A stretch of 64,000 bases of DNA from Flaviflexus massiliensis (GTDB lineage: Bacteria > Actinomycetota > Actinomycetes > Actinomycetales > Actinomycetaceae). Below the pieces are notes generated by a model. That model was not told the origin of the DNA and searched no databases. It was given only the letters and a program-made list of their open reading frames with translations. Where the stretch lies: assembly GCF_001375495.1 (NCBI RefSeq), contig NZ_LN831058.1:1198768-1262767 (forward strand). The letters run 5' to 3'. Position 1 is the first letter of the stretch, and the number at the start of each line of letters is the position of its first letter. The position numbers and the translations under genes are program-made. Below are positions 18,228 through 26,942 of this stretch, piece after piece.

Positions 18228-18553
18228 AGAACAAGCTTGCCAAAGCCCAAGCTGATCAACCGAGAAAAGGAGAAAACAGACACCGGGCAGGTGTTTTCGT
18301 TGGATATCGTATAGGGAGAGATGGCGGTCGTTGGAAGAATCAAAACACGTGCCCGCAAGTCATGCGGAAGCACGGACCGGATGACGTACGAGGGACCGGT
18401 TTACCGGATGGCCAGTCGAACGGTCAGTGGAATGCTAGTCCTGCAGACCAATGCTGGAAGTGTTGCAGAATTTTGTCGAGCATCACCTACGTCCCTGTTT
18501 CTCCAAGTGCATACGGTTCCGCCTCGGTGGGTGGATCGACGTAGACTGTGCCC
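18228..18553. other. Intergenic region between DUF421 and the Cys/His-rich gene
   Basis: A 326-nt divergent spacer. It holds the DUF421 promoter region and, at 18542-18547, a TAGACT -10-like element for the next gene. An ATG ORF at 18321-18557 with a GGGAG upstream ends in ATGA overlap with the Cys/His-rich gene, but its codon pattern is not convincing. Confidence 0.4.
18542..18547 (+). promoter_or_regulatory. Candidate -10 (TAGACT) for the Cys/His-rich gene
   Basis: TAGACT lies exactly 6 nt before ATG 18554, predicting a leaderless transcript carrying the miniprotein and ribF. Confidence 0.4.
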
Positions 18554-18766
18554 ATGAGTCAAACCTGTGCATGTGGAAAGCGCGAAGTATCGGCAGCATC
18601 CAGCGGATGTGGCTGTGGAGGTCACGGTCACGCCCACGGTGGCGGCCACGGTCATTCCCACCAGGGTGGCGGTTGCGGATGCGGCGGTCACGGACGAACC
18701 GTTGACCCGAACATTGTGGACCGGTCCGAGGGCCGCCAGCAGCTTGGCCTGCGGTCTGGCCGATAA
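18554..18766 (+). CDS. Cys/His-rich miniprotein coupled to ribF
   Basis: 70 residues with six Cys in three C-x-C pairs (CAC near the N-terminus, then two GCGCGG blocks) and seven His in a GHGHAHGGGHGHSH-type run. The layout, two CGCGG blocks around a His/Gly stretch, looks like a metal-binding segment (Ni, Zn, Cu or Fe). The last 24 residues are charged and contain no Cys. I do not recognise the family. The stop codon shares one base with the ribF ATG (TAATG), so ribF translation is coupled to it. A GTG at 18548 would add two residues. It could be a metallochaperone, a metal store or a regulator of ribF translation; all are inference. Confidence 0.65.
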   Translation: MSQTCACGKREVSAASSGCGCGGHGHAHGGGHGHSHQGGGCGCGGHGRTVDPNIVDRSEGRQQLGLRSGR

Positions 18767-19782
18767 TGCAGATTTGGCGACAGCCCAGCGATATTCCCGC
18801 TGACCTTGCGGGCTCCGTTGTCACGATCGGCGTGTTTGATGGAGTCCACAAGGGACATCGTGCCGTCATCACCGAAGCGGTCCGGCAAGCCCGCGAGAGG
18901 GACCTGCCCTGCATAGTTCTCACCTTCAATCCCCACCCTGCCACCGTTCACAATCCGGGTTTGACGGTCCCGCTTGTTATTTCTGTTGAAGACAGGATGA
19001 GAAGGCTTGAGGCCCTCAACGTGGATGCCACCTACCTTCAGCACTACACCCTGGACTACTCCACCGCGACGGCACGGGAGTTTGTGGTCGACCAGATCCT
19101 TGGGCAATTGAAGGCTCGCGCGGTGGTTGTGGGGGAGGATGCTCGGTTCGGTTCGGGTAACGAGGGCGATGTCGAAACACTCTCCGATCTGGCTGACGAA
19201 CTGGGCTTCGAGGCGACCGTGGTACGGGATCTGAGGGATGATTCGGGACGCCGCTGGTCATCAACCTGGCTCAGGGAAATTCTCGACCGCGGAGACGTCA
19301 AGGCCGCATCGAAGGTTTTGGGGCGCCTGCACCGATTGCGCGGGGAAGTGGTGCACGGACACAAGCGCGGCCGCGAACTCGGCTTCCCAACAGCCAACCT
19401 CCAAGCATCCTCCGCCGGTGTTGTGCCGAAGGATGGGGTGTATGCCGGGTGGCTGGTACGGACCGTCCCGGGAATGAAGGCGGTCGAGAACCTGCCCGCC
19501 GCGATCTCGATTGGCACGAATCCGCAGTTCAACGGCGAGGGTCGTACCGTGGAAGCACACGTCCTCGGGAGGGCGGATCTGGACCTTTACGGGGAGAAGG
19601 TCGCGATCGATCTCGTCTCGTACCTGCGCCCCATGGTCACGTTTAATTCCGTTGAGGAACTGCTGGAACGCATGGACGAAGACCTGCGGCAAACCGCCCT
19701 CGCACTCGGTGTCCCGGTCAGCGGTAGGGTCGACCCCGAGCAGGTGACCGCGGGAACCGACGTTCGTCGGCAAACCCCGTAG
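18766..19782 (+). CDS. ribF: Bifunctional riboflavin kinase / FAD synthetase
   Basis: 338-residue enzyme converting riboflavin to FMN and then FAD. The N-terminal FAD-synthetase (nucleotidyltransferase) domain has [18 protein letters not shown] and [10 protein letters not shown]; the C-terminal riboflavin-kinase domain has [16 protein letters not shown] and [22 protein letters not shown]. Length is normal. ATG 18766 overlaps the stop of the Cys/His-rich gene. Usually ribF follows truB; here about 5.4 kb of CdaR/GntP/glycerate-kinase and DUF421 DNA separates them. Confidence 0.95.
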   Translation: MQIWRQPSDIPADLAGSVVTIGVFDGVHKGHRAVITEAVRQARERDLPCIVLTFNPHPATVHNPGLTVPLVISVEDRMRRLEALNVDATYLQHYTLDYSTATAREFVVDQILGQLKARAVVVGEDARFGSGNEGDVETLSDLADELGFEATVVRDLRDDSGRRWSSTWLREILDRGDVKAASKVLGRLHRLRGEVVHGHKRGRELGFPTANLQASSAGVVPKDGVYAGWLVRTVPGMKAVENLPAAISIGTNPQFNGEGRTVEAHVLGRADLDLYGEKVAIDLVSYLRPMVTFNSVEELLERMDEDLRQTALALGVPVSGRVDPEQVTAGTDVRRQTP

Positions 19783-19808
19783 CGCACAGACTAAACCCCG
19801 TAATGACC

Positions 19809-19839
19809 GCTCCGGGCCCCGTCAGGATGAGCCCGGAGC
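19809..19839 (+). terminator. Hairpin downstream of ribF
   Basis: GCTCCGGGC and GCCCGGAGC form a perfect 9-bp stem with a 13-nt loop, 26 nt after the ribF stop. No T run. Confidence 0.45.
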
Positions 19840-20003
19840 TCTCCCGATTTGAATGTCCTTCGTTGTCAAGGTCACCGAAAGTCGACATGTGGGTGGGCGG
19901 ACATCGTGTTACGATTGCTAGGCCGTCAGATCGGCCACGGATGCGTCATGCCCGGGAGAACAGGCCCCGGAGCTCTGTGCAACGGAAAGAAAATGGAGAA
20001 TCA

Positions 20004-20273
20004 ATGGCTCTCTCAGCTGAAAAGAAGCAGCAGATCATTAAAGAATATGCCACCCATGAGGGTGACACTGGTTCGCCCGAAGTGCAGGTAGCGCTCCTGT
20101 CCGAGCGTATCACCAACCTGACGGAGCACTTCCGTTCACACAAGCACGACCACCACTCGCGTCGCGGACTGATGCTTCTCATCGGTCAGCGCAAGCGACT
20201 GCTCAAGTACCTCGCAGACGAAGACATTGAACGCTACCGTGCGCTCATTGCACGTCTCGGTTTGCGACGCTAA
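20004..20273 (+). CDS. rpsO: 30S ribosomal protein S15
   Basis: 89-residue S15, binding 16S rRNA helices 20-22. Canonical throughout ([32 protein letters not shown]). GGAG lies 5 nt before ATG 20004; the 67-residue extension to 19803 is not coding. Followed by a perfect hairpin and pnp, as in enterobacteria. Confidence 0.98.
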   Translation: MALSAEKKQQIIKEYATHEGDTGSPEVQVALLSERITNLTEHFRSHKHDHHSRRGLMLLIGQRKRLLKYLADEDIERYRALIARLGLRR

Positions 20274-20280
20274 ACTCACC

Positions 20281-20304
20281 GGCCCGGACCATCTGGTCCG
20301 GGCC
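20281..20304 (+). promoter_or_regulatory. rpsO-pnp intergenic hairpin
   Basis: GGCCCGGACCA and TGGTCCGGGCC form a perfect inverted repeat (10-bp stem, ATCT loop) 7 nt after the rpsO stop. No T run. In E. coli the rpsO-pnp spacer holds a terminator and an RNase III site used in pnp autocontrol; a similar role is possible here. Confidence 0.55.
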
Positions 20305-20447
20305 AACCGCTGTCTAGACACAGCACATTCACTGAAGAAAAGACGAAGGGGTGTGCGGCGACTGGTCTTCGGTTGCATGTTACGGAACGAAGGGGTCCGT
20401 GGCTGGCAATCGATGACCGTTACCGGCCCCGTAATGAAAGGGGAACC

Positions 20448-22763
20448 ATGGAAGGTCCCGATGTGAAATTCTCTGAAGCAATTATTGATAACGGTGCGTT
20501 CGGTACTCGCACGATCCGTTTCGAAACCGGGCTTCTTGCCCGCCAGGCCGCCGGCAGCGCCATGGCCTACCTCGATGGTGAGACCGCGATCCTGTCCGCC
20601 ACCGCTGTCTCCAGCGCACCGAAGGATCACTTTGATTTCTTCCCGCTGACCGTTGACGTCGAGGAACGCTCATACGCGGCCGGTCGTATCCCGGGCTCGT
20701 TCTTCCGCCGTGAAGGCCGCCCCGGCACGGACGCCATCCTCGCCTGCCGTCTCATTGACCGCCCGCTCCGCCCCGCCTTCGTCAAGGGCCTGCGTAATGA
20801 GGTTCAGGTTGTTGCGACGGTCATGGCCGTGCACCCGGATGACGCCTACGACGTTCTGGCGATTAACGCCGCCTCAATGTCCACCACCCTGTCGGGACTG
20901 CCGTTCTCCGGCCCCATCGGCGGTGTCCGCATTGCCCTCATCGACAACCAGTGGGTGGCTTTCCCGCGCTTCTCCGACCTGCCCCGCGCATCCTTCACCA
21001 TGGTCGTTGCCGGCCGTGTCGTCGGTGACGACGTTGCCGTCATGATGGTTGAGGCCGAGGCCGGCGAATACGCCTGGGACCTCATCCAGGACGGTGCGCA
21101 GGCACCGACCGAGGAGACCCTGGCCGAGGGCCTCGAAGCCGCCAAGTCCTTCATCCGCGTCCTCTGCGATGCTCAGCAGGAGCTCGTCGACCAGGCCGGT
21201 AAAGAAACCCAGGACTACCCGCTTTTCCTGCCCTACACGGACGAACAGTTCGAGCGTGTTGAGAAGCAGATCGGCGATCGCCTGAACCCCATCCTCCAGC
21301 TCGTCGGCAAGGCAGAGCGCGATGATGCCCTGAACGAACTCACGACCCACGTCGTGGCCGAGCTGTCGAAGGACTACCCGGAAGGTGAAGGCGAGCTCGC
21401 TGCCGCCGTTAACTCCGTCTTCAAGAAGCAGATGCGTCACCGCGTCCTCACGGACGGGGTTCGCATGGACGGACGTCAGCCCGCCGAGATCCGCTCGATC
21501 ACGGCCGAAACAAACGTCCTGCCCCGCGTGCACGGCTCCGCCCTCTTCCAGCGCGGCGAAACCCAGATCATGGGTGTTACCACGCTCAACATGCTGAAGA
21601 TGGAGCAGCAGCTCGACAACCTCTCCCCGCAGAAGTCGAAGCGCTACATGCACCACTACAACTTCCCGCCCTACTCCACCGGTGAAACCGGCCGTGTTGG
21701 CTCCCCGAAGCGCCGCGAAATCGGTCACGGCATGCTCGCAGAGCGTGCCCTCGTGCCCGTCCTGCCCTCGCGTGAAGACTTCCCGTACGCGATCCGTCAG
21801 GTCTCCGAAGCTCTCGGGTCCAACGGCTCCACCTCGATGGGTTCCGTCTGTGCATCGACCCTGTCGCTCCTCAACGCCGGTGTGCCCCTGCGCGCCTCCG
21901 TAGCCGGTATCGCCATGGGCCTCATGTCTGAAGAGATCGACGGTCAGCAGCGCTACGTTGCCCTCACCGACATCCTCGGTGCAGAAGACGCACTGGGCGA
22001 CATGGACTTCAAGGTTGCCGGTACTCGTGAATTCGTGACCGCCATCCAGCTCGACACGAAGCTCGACGGCATCCCCGCACAGGTTCTTGCCGCAGCTCTT
22101 GGTCAGGCACGCGATGCTCGTCTCGCGATCCTCGACATTCTGGATGACGCGATCTCGGTTCCGGACGACATGAACGAAACCGCACCCCGCATCATCACCA
22201 TCAAGATTCCCGTGGACAAGATCGGTGAGGTCATTGGCCCCAAGGGCAAGATGATCAACCAGATCCAGGAAGACACCGGTGCCGAGATCACGATCGAAGA
22301 CGACGGTTCGGTCTTCGTTGGTGCCACCACCGGCTCCGCCGCCGAGGCAGCCCGTCAGGCCATCAACTCGATCGCGAACCCGACTATGCCCGAGGTGGGC
22401 GAACGCTTCGTTGGAACGGTCGTCAAGACCACCTCCTTCGGTGCCTTCGTTTCCCTCACCCCGGGCAAGGACGGCCTCCTCCACATCACCCAGATCCGTC
22501 GCATTGTTGGCGGCAAGCGCGTTGAGAACGTCGAAGATGTTCTCAACGTGGGTGACAATGTGCAGGTTGAGCTCGCCGAGATCGATCAACGCGGCAAGCT
22601 CTCCCTGCACGCCGTCGTCGAAGGTGAAGAAAACCAGGACGACGACGTTGAGACCGACGCACAGGACAACGGTGGTAACGGCGAGAACGGCCAGGACGAG
22701 CAGGCGGAGCGTAAGCCCCGTAACCGTCAGCGTCGCCGCACCCGCAAGTCCGACGAAGACTAA
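20448..22763 (+). CDS. pnp: Polyribonucleotide nucleotidyltransferase (PNPase)
   Basis: 771-residue phosphorolytic 3'-5' exoribonuclease. Two RNase PH domains (second with [19 protein letters not shown] holding the catalytic Asps), then a KH domain ([20 protein letters not shown]) and an S1 domain ([21 protein letters not shown]), ending in an acidic and then basic tail ([17 protein letters not shown]). ATG 20448 is chosen for AAGGGGAA 4-5 nt upstream; an in-frame ATG-like start at 20373 is rejected. Confidence 0.97.
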   Translation: MEGPDVKFSEAIIDNGAFGTRTIRFETGLLARQAAGSAMAYLDGETAILSATAVSSAPKDHFDFFPLTVDVEERSYAAGRIPGSFFRREGRPGTDAILACRLIDRPLRPAFVKGLRNEVQVVATVMAVHPDDAYDVLAINAASMSTTLSGLPFSGPIGGVRIALIDNQWVAFPRFSDLPRASFTMVVAGRVVGDDVAVMMVEAEAGEYAWDLIQDGAQAPTEETLAEGLEAAKSFIRVLCDAQQELVDQAGKETQDYPLFLPYTDEQFERVEKQIGDRLNPILQLVGKAERDDALNELTTHVVAELSKDYPEGEGELAAAVNSVFKKQMRHRVLTDGVRMDGRQPAEIRSITAETNVLPRVHGSALFQRGETQIMGVTTLNMLKMEQQLDNLSPQKSKRYMHHYNFPPYSTGETGRVGSPKRREIGHGMLAERALVPVLPSREDFPYAIRQVSEALGSNGSTSMGSVCASTLSLLNAGVPLRASVAGIAMGLMSEEIDGQQRYVALTDILGAEDALGDMDFKVAGTREFVTAIQLDTKLDGIPAQVLAAALGQARDARLAILDILDDAISVPDDMNETAPRIITIKIPVDKIGEVIGPKGKMINQIQEDTGAEITIEDDGSVFVGATTGSAAEAARQAINSIANPTMPEVGERFVGTVVKTTSFGAFVSLTPGKDGLLHITQIRRIVGGKRVENVEDVLNVGDNVQVELAEIDQRGKLSLHAVVEGEENQDDDVETDAQDNGGNGENGQDEQAERKPRNRQRRRTRKSDED

Positions 22764-22789
22764 TCCCTTCCCCGAGTTACTTACTCACA

Positions 22790-22830
22790 ACTGAAGGAGT
22801 TCAGTGGGCCGGCCAACATGGCCGGCCCAC
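22790..22830 (+). promoter_or_regulatory. Two overlapping hairpins at the pepR translation start region
   Basis: Stem 1: ACTGAA/TTCAGT (22790-22805) presents GGAG of the ribosome-binding site in its 4-nt loop. Stem 2: GTGGGCCGGCC/GGCCGGCCCAC (22804-22830), perfect 11 bp with an AACAT loop. They share bases 22804-22805, so they compete. May also act as the pnp terminator. Confidence 0.5.
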
Positions 22831-22842
22831 TGCCGCATATGA
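22804..22842 (+). CDS. Possible 12-codon leader peptide upstream of pepR
   Basis: GTG 22804 follows AAGGAG by 4 nt and opens a 12-codon frame (MGRPTWPAHCRI) ending in TGA at 22840-22842, which overlaps the pepR ATG 22839 (ATGA). The codons include Trp, His and Cys. It would let ribosomes load at a good site and pass to pepR, which has no ribosome-binding site of its own. Too short for coding statistics, so the call rests on geometry. Confidence 0.35.
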   Translation: MGRPTWPAHCRI

Positions 22843-24131
22843 CATACACAGAAATTTCCCTCCACGACCAAGAGATTGACGTTGAGGATTCGGGAGCGCA
22901 CCTGCGCCGCACCATCCGACACGGCATCCGCTTCATCACCGAACACATCCCAAGCCAGCGTTCTGTCGCGCTCGGTATGTGGATCGGAGCGGGATCGCGG
23001 GACGAGATGCCGGGACACGAGGGATCCACGCACTTCCTGGAACATCTCCTGTTCAAGGGCACCCGCACCCGGTCAGCCACAATGATTGCCGAAGAGCAGG
23101 ACTATCTCGGTGGTGACTTCAATGCCATGACCGCGAAGCAGTTCACCGCCTACCACGGCCGCGTGTTTGACGAGGACCTAGCTCCCGCCGTGGATCTGCT
23201 CGCTGACATGGTGACCTCCGCGAGGCTGGATGAACAGGATATGCTTGTCGAGCGGGGCGTGATCCTTGACGAGCTTGCGATGTACGCCGATGATCCGAGC
23301 GACGTTGCCCACGAGGCGCTACCGGGAGCGATCTTCGGGGACCACCCGCTCGCACGGCCGGTGGGTGGCACGAGGGAGTCGGTCACGAACTTGGCCCACT
23401 CAGCCCTTCTCGAGCACTACCGGGACCACTACCATGCTGGCGAACTCGTCGTCACGGCCGCAGGATCCGTCGACCACGAGACGTTCGTGGAGACAGTTCT
23501 TGCTGGGCTGCGTAAGTACGGGTGGGAACTTACGGGGGAGGAGTTTGTTCCCCGTAGAGTTGAGACTCCACTTAGCTACAGTCTTTCCAATAAGACTATC
23601 CAGCAGACCTCCGAGCAGGCGGTCGTGCTGGTTGGCATGCCCGGCGTGACGCATCTGGATCAAAGACGCCCCGCCCTTCTTGCGGCCCTCACCATCCTCG
23701 GTACCGGATCGTCCTCGCGGCTCTTCCAAGAGATCAGGGAAAAGCGCGGCCTTGCTTATTCCGCCTACTCTTTTGCTTCCTCTTACGAAACCGGTGGCTT
23801 CGTTGCTCTCGGGGCACCCACGTCACCCAAAAACGTTCAGATCGTTGCGGAGCTCATGAACGAGACACTGGACGGCATTGTGGGCTCGGTGAAGGAATCC
23901 GAAGTGGAATCCGCGTACCGCAGGCTGCGGGCTGGAGCGGTGTTTGATGCGGAGGCGGTCCAGCAGCGCATGCTCCGCCTCGGGCTTGCCGAACTCTCCA
24001 CCGGACGCCTCATCTCCCTCGACGAAGCGCTCCGCCGCCAAAAAGCTGTCACCCGCGACGACATCGAAGAGGTGCTTGCCATGCTGACCGTGAACGAGCG
24101 AGCCTGCGTCACCGTCGGGCCGATAGGATAG
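22839..24131 (+). CDS. M16 family zinc peptidase (pitrilysin / processing-peptidase-like)
   Basis: 430-residue insulinase-family metalloprotease. The inverted zinc motif HFLEHLLFKG (H-x-x-E-H) is intact, with the distal Glu in ERGVILDELAMYADDP, and the C-terminal M16 domain has REKRGLAYSAYSFASSYETGG. Probably a cytosolic oligopeptidase; this gene follows pnp in most actinobacteria. Two starts are possible: ATG 22818, inside a hairpin loop and 18 nt from AAGGAG, or ATG 22839, overlapping the leader-peptide stop; the latter is used. dapB starts 5 nt later. Confidence 0.9.
   Translation: MTYTEISLHDQEIDVEDSGAHLRRTIRHGIRFITEHIPSQRSVALGMWIGAGSRDEMPGHEGSTHFLEHLLFKGTRTRSATMIAEEQDYLGGDFNAMTAKQFTAYHGRVFDEDLAPAVDLLADMVTSARLDEQDMLVERGVILDELAMYADDPSDVAHEALPGAIFGDHPLARPVGGTRESVTNLAHSALLEHYRDHYHAGELVVTAAGSVDHETFVETVLAGLRKYGWELTGEEFVPRRVETPLSYSLSNKTIQQTSEQAVVLVGMPGVTHLDQRRPALLAALTILGTGSSSRLFQEIREKRGLAYSAYSFASSYETGGFVALGAPTSPKNVQIVAELMNETLDGIVGSVKESEVESAYRRLRAGAVFDAEAVQQRMLRLGLAELSTGRLISLDEALRRQKAVTRDDIEEVLAMLTVNERACVTVGPIG
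24124..24129 (+). promoter_or_regulatory. Candidate -10 (TAGGAT) for dapB
   Basis: TAGGAT overlaps the pepR stop region and ends 7 nt before the dapB ATG, suggesting a second, leaderless promoter for dapB. Confidence 0.35.
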
Positions 24132-24136
24132 CGACC

Positions 24137-24877
24137 ATGAAGGTAGCAATCATTGGAGCTAAGGGCCGCATGGGACATGCTATGGCGGCAGGGGTCTCAG
24201 AAACTGACGGACTCGAACTCGTCGCACAGCTCGATGCTGGTGACCCGATCACGACCAAGACTCTGGGCGGGGCAGAAGTCGCAATCGAGTTCACGAGGCC
24301 CGATGCGACTCTCGACAACGTCCTTGCCCTGATTGAGGCCGGCGTACACCCTGTTGTCGGAACGACGGGATGGACCGACGAGGCGCTAGCCAAGGTTGAA
24401 GAGAAGCTGGCCACCAAGCCCGGCCTCGGAGCGGTCATTTCCCCGAACTACGCACTATCAGCAGTCCTCTCCATGGCATTTGCTGCGAAGGCTGCTCGCT
24501 ACTTCGAATCAGCCGAAGTCATTGAGCTTCATCACCCGAACAAGGTCGATGCGCCCTCCGGCACCGCCATCACCACCGCCAAGCACATCGCCGAAGCGAG
24601 GCGCGAAGCGGGCTTGGGGCAGATGCCGGACGCGACCGAAACGGATCCGGATGGTGCTCGCGGTGCCAACATTGATGGAGTGCGCGTTCACGCCGTACGG
24701 CTGCGCGGACTGACCGCACACGAGGAAATTGTATTCGGTAACCCCGGTGAGCAGCTCACCATCCGCACCGACTCTTTCGATCGTGGCTCGTTCTGGCCCG
24801 GCGTGCTCCTCGCCATCCGCGAGGTGACCAAGCGTCCCGGACTCACGTTCGGACTCGACAAGCTCATGGACATCTAA
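24137..24877 (+). CDS. dapB: 4-hydroxy-tetrahydrodipicolinate reductase
   Basis: 246-residue NAD(P)H-dependent reductase, second step of the lysine/diaminopimelate branch. GAKGRMG is the nucleotide-binding glycine loop, ELHHPNKVDAPSGTA the catalytic and substrate-binding segment, SPNYALSAVL the conserved core. Complete, with normal length. Product flows to tetrahydrodipicolinate; see the DapF-fold protein at 42417 for a problem further down the pathway. Confidence 0.96.
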   Translation: MKVAIIGAKGRMGHAMAAGVSETDGLELVAQLDAGDPITTKTLGGAEVAIEFTRPDATLDNVLALIEAGVHPVVGTTGWTDEALAKVEEKLATKPGLGAVISPNYALSAVLSMAFAAKAARYFESAEVIELHHPNKVDAPSGTAITTAKHIAEARREAGLGQMPDATETDPDGARGANIDGVRVHAVRLRGLTAHEEIVFGNPGEQLTIRTDSFDRGSFWPGVLLAIREVTKRPGLTFGLDKLMDI

Positions 24878-24893
24878 GCCCAGGCATCAACGA

Positions 24894-24949
24894 GTAAGGT
24901 CCCGGTTCTGACCAGAACATTTTGGTTCTGGTCAGAACCGGGACCTTAC
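24894..24949. terminator. Perfect 25-bp hairpin between convergent dapB and GNAT genes
   Basis: Left arm 24894-24918, loop ATTTTG, right arm 24925-24949; all 25 pairs match. Each arm itself contains a palindrome (GTTCTG-AC-CAGAAC and GTTCTG-GT-CAGAAC). TTTCTAG follows on the plus strand. Serves both genes. Confidence 0.75.
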
Positions 24950-24974
24950 TTTCTAGAAGTTAATTGAATGGAGC

Positions 24975-25565
24975 CTAGTGATGGTGTCCAGTGTGATCCT
25001 CGGGCTCCAGGACCGTGTACCAGCACTGTTCGGTGACGAGGTCGGTGCCAAGCTCGAGGGAACGCTGGATGCCGCGGGGAGCAAAACCAGCCCCCTGGAA
25101 GAAGCGGGTCTTGGCTTCATCGCCGACCATGATCCACACCTGCATCTCACCCGCATGGTCCTGCTCCGCGAACTCTGCGATGGCGGCGAGGAGCCTGGAG
25201 CCGTGGCCCTTGCGGCCGTGCTTTGCGGGGACTTCAAGGGCAAGAATCTCGATGGTGCCGGGATTGTTCTCGGGAGCACCGATGAGAGCCTGGTCGGCGG
25301 GAGCAGCGGCGGCGAAGCCGACGATCGCAGCACCTTCAACCGCAGTCAGTGTCCGGTAGGTGGGTGCCGGCGGGGCAGAGACGGATAGAGACCAGTTCTT
25401 CGAGAGGTTTTCTGCAGACAATTGCTCAGCAACCTCATTGGGAAGATCGTGCCCGAGGGCCGCCTCGAGGGTGGCTTTCATCGTTGCCGAATGAATATCA
25501 CCCACGAAGGGGATGTCGGAGATGATGGTGGGGCGAACGAATGAATCGGGAAGAGCTGCAGTCAC
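24975..25565 (-). CDS. GNAT family N-acetyltransferase
   Basis: 196-residue acetyl-CoA-dependent acetyltransferase. The C-terminal half carries the acetyl-CoA signature (EILALEVPAKHGRKGHGSRLLAAIAEFA) and FFQGAGFAPRG; the N-terminal half (about 1-75) is specific. It ends in EDHTGHHH, a His-rich tail. GTG 25565 is chosen because TACTCT lies exactly 6 nt upstream (leaderless pattern); GTG 25616 would add 17 unsupported residues. It lies between dapB and dapA on the opposite strand; substrate unknown. Confidence 0.82.
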   Translation of the reverse strand: MTAALPDSFVRPTIISDIPFVGDIHSATMKATLEAALGHDLPNEVAEQLSAENLSKNWSLSVSAPPAPTYRTLTAVEGAAIVGFAAAAPADQALIGAPENNPGTIEILALEVPAKHGRKGHGSRLLAAIAEFAEQDHAGEMQVWIMVGDEAKTRFFQGAGFAPRGIQRSLELGTDLVTEQCWYTVLEPEDHTGHHH

Positions 25566-25571
25566 CCACCT

Positions 25572-25577
25572 AGAGTA
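25572..25577 (-). promoter_or_regulatory. Candidate -10 (TACTCT) for the GNAT gene
   Basis: On the minus strand TACTCT is followed by AGGTGG and the GTG start at 25565, giving the 6-nt leaderless spacing. Confidence 0.4.
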
Positions 25578-25784
25578 TCGACCAACCCCACATCGGTCCA
25601 CAATCGCTACCCTCACGGCGTATCGGACACCCTCCGACCCGTCGGCTAAGGATGGTGATTTCGTCTGTCGATGGATAAGTTTCTTGGTCGATGACAGTAC
25701 GAATTAACGGGTGACATGGTGGCAGAACGTGTCCACATGTTCGACATTCCGCCAAAGGGAGGCCTCGGTCAGCGGGGAAGACGC

Positions 25785-25790
25785 TAGGGT
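25785..25790 (+). promoter_or_regulatory. Candidate -10 (TAGGGT) for dapA
   Basis: TAGGGT is followed by TGGGAC and ATG 25797; no purine-rich ribosome-binding site at normal spacing. Confidence 0.4.
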
Positions 25791-25796
25791 TGGGAC

Positions 25797-26696
25797 ATGG
25801 GTAGTACACCGTCTCGAACTTTTGGCTCTGTCGGAGTGGCAATGGCAACGCCATTTTCCCCCGACGGTTCACTCGATATTGAGTCCGCACGCCAGCTCGC
25901 ATCGCACCTTGTCGATCAGGGTGCCGATTGCATCCTCCTGTCCGGCACGACCGGAGAATCACCGACCACGCACCAGCCTGAGAAGGACCTGCTTGTCAGC
26001 GAGGTCGTGGCCGAGGTGAATGGCCGGGCCTTGGTGATTGCAGGTGCGGGTTCCAATGACACCGCGCACGGTGTGCGCATCGCCGTCGGTGCAGAGAAGT
26101 CGGGTGCCCAGGGGCTCCTTGTTGTCTCTCCGTACTATTCCCGCCCCTCCCAGGAGGGCATCTTCCAGCACATCAGCGCGATTGCTGATGCGACGGGTTT
26201 ACCCGTCATGGTCTACGACATCCCCGGACGCACCGGAGTGAAGATCGCCGACGAGACGTTCGATCGCCTTGCCGAGAACCCGAAGATCAAGGCGGTGAAG
26301 GACGCTGCCGGCGATCTTCCCACCGGCATTGCCGTTTCCCGCCGTACGGGACTCGAATACTACTCGGGCGATGATGCTCTCAACCTGCCATGGTTGACCA
26401 TTGGAGCCTCCGGCATTGTCTCCGTCGTGGGACACGTGGCGGCAGCTCGCTACCGGGCGATGATCGACGCGGTGGACGCTGGGAACTATGAGGAAGCACG
26501 CACGATCGATGGCGGCCTGCACTCCCTCGTTGACGTCATCATGGGTGGCGGACAGGGAGCTGTCATGGCCAAGGAAGCCCTCGCCATGATTGGTACGATC
26601 CCGAACGCGACTGTTCGCCTGCCGCTCGTTGGTGCGGGTCAGGGAGAACTCGACGAACTGCGGAAGGTTCTGCGGGTCCAGGGCTACCTGTCCTAA
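25797..26696 (+). CDS. dapA: 4-hydroxy-tetrahydrodipicolinate synthase
   Basis: 299-residue Schiff-base aldolase condensing pyruvate with aspartate semialdehyde, the first lysine/DAP-specific step. LLSGTTGESPTT, the proton-relay Tyr in MVYDIPGRTG and the Schiff-base Lys in IKAVKDAAGD are all present. Normal length. Single gene with its own terminator, upstream of rnj as in most actinobacteria. Confidence 0.96.
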   Translation: MGSTPSRTFGSVGVAMATPFSPDGSLDIESARQLASHLVDQGADCILLSGTTGESPTTHQPEKDLLVSEVVAEVNGRALVIAGAGSNDTAHGVRIAVGAEKSGAQGLLVVSPYYSRPSQEGIFQHISAIADATGLPVMVYDIPGRTGVKIADETFDRLAENPKIKAVKDAAGDLPTGIAVSRRTGLEYYSGDDALNLPWLTIGASGIVSVVGHVAAARYRAMIDAVDAGNYEEARTIDGGLHSLVDVIMGGGQGAVMAKEALAMIGTIPNATVRLPLVGAGQGELDELRKVLRVQGYLS

Positions 26697-26716
26697 GACT
26701 GCTCCGTCCTACCTTG

Positions 26717-26761
26717 AATAGCTGACTGCCCGAGGCTTCCCGCCTCGGGCAGTCAGCTATT
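26717..26761 (+). terminator. dapA terminator, perfect 20-bp stem
   Basis: Arms 26717-26736 and 26742-26761 pair fully around a TTCCC loop; the core is CTGACTGCCCGAGGC. Followed by TTTCATC. Confidence 0.75.
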
Positions 26762-26942
26762 TCATCGAGGTGATTCGGGCCACTTCGAAGTCCGATTGAC
26801 CACGCTGTGATTAAGGCCGTGACTTATTTTCTTTCCGGAAGGTGTGGCGGGGATAAGAGCCGGAATGGGCTGGAATGGGGATGGGAAAGTTACCCGTGCG
26901 GGTTGGGTGCAGAAAACTCTCACTTCATGGGAGAATGTGGAC

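Noticed and set aside
18321-18557. 78-codon frame (MAVVGRIKTRARK...) ending in ATGA overlap with the Cys/His-rich gene, with GGGAG upstream
   Set aside because: Third-position base use is mixed, the composition resembles no protein family, and the next gene has its own promoter-like element inside it. Kept only as a remark.
20874-22610. 578-codon minus-strand frame opposite pnp
   Set aside because: Shadow frame created by strong third-position G/C in pnp; its sequence is low-complexity (Gly/Val/Asp/Leu-rich) with no domain.
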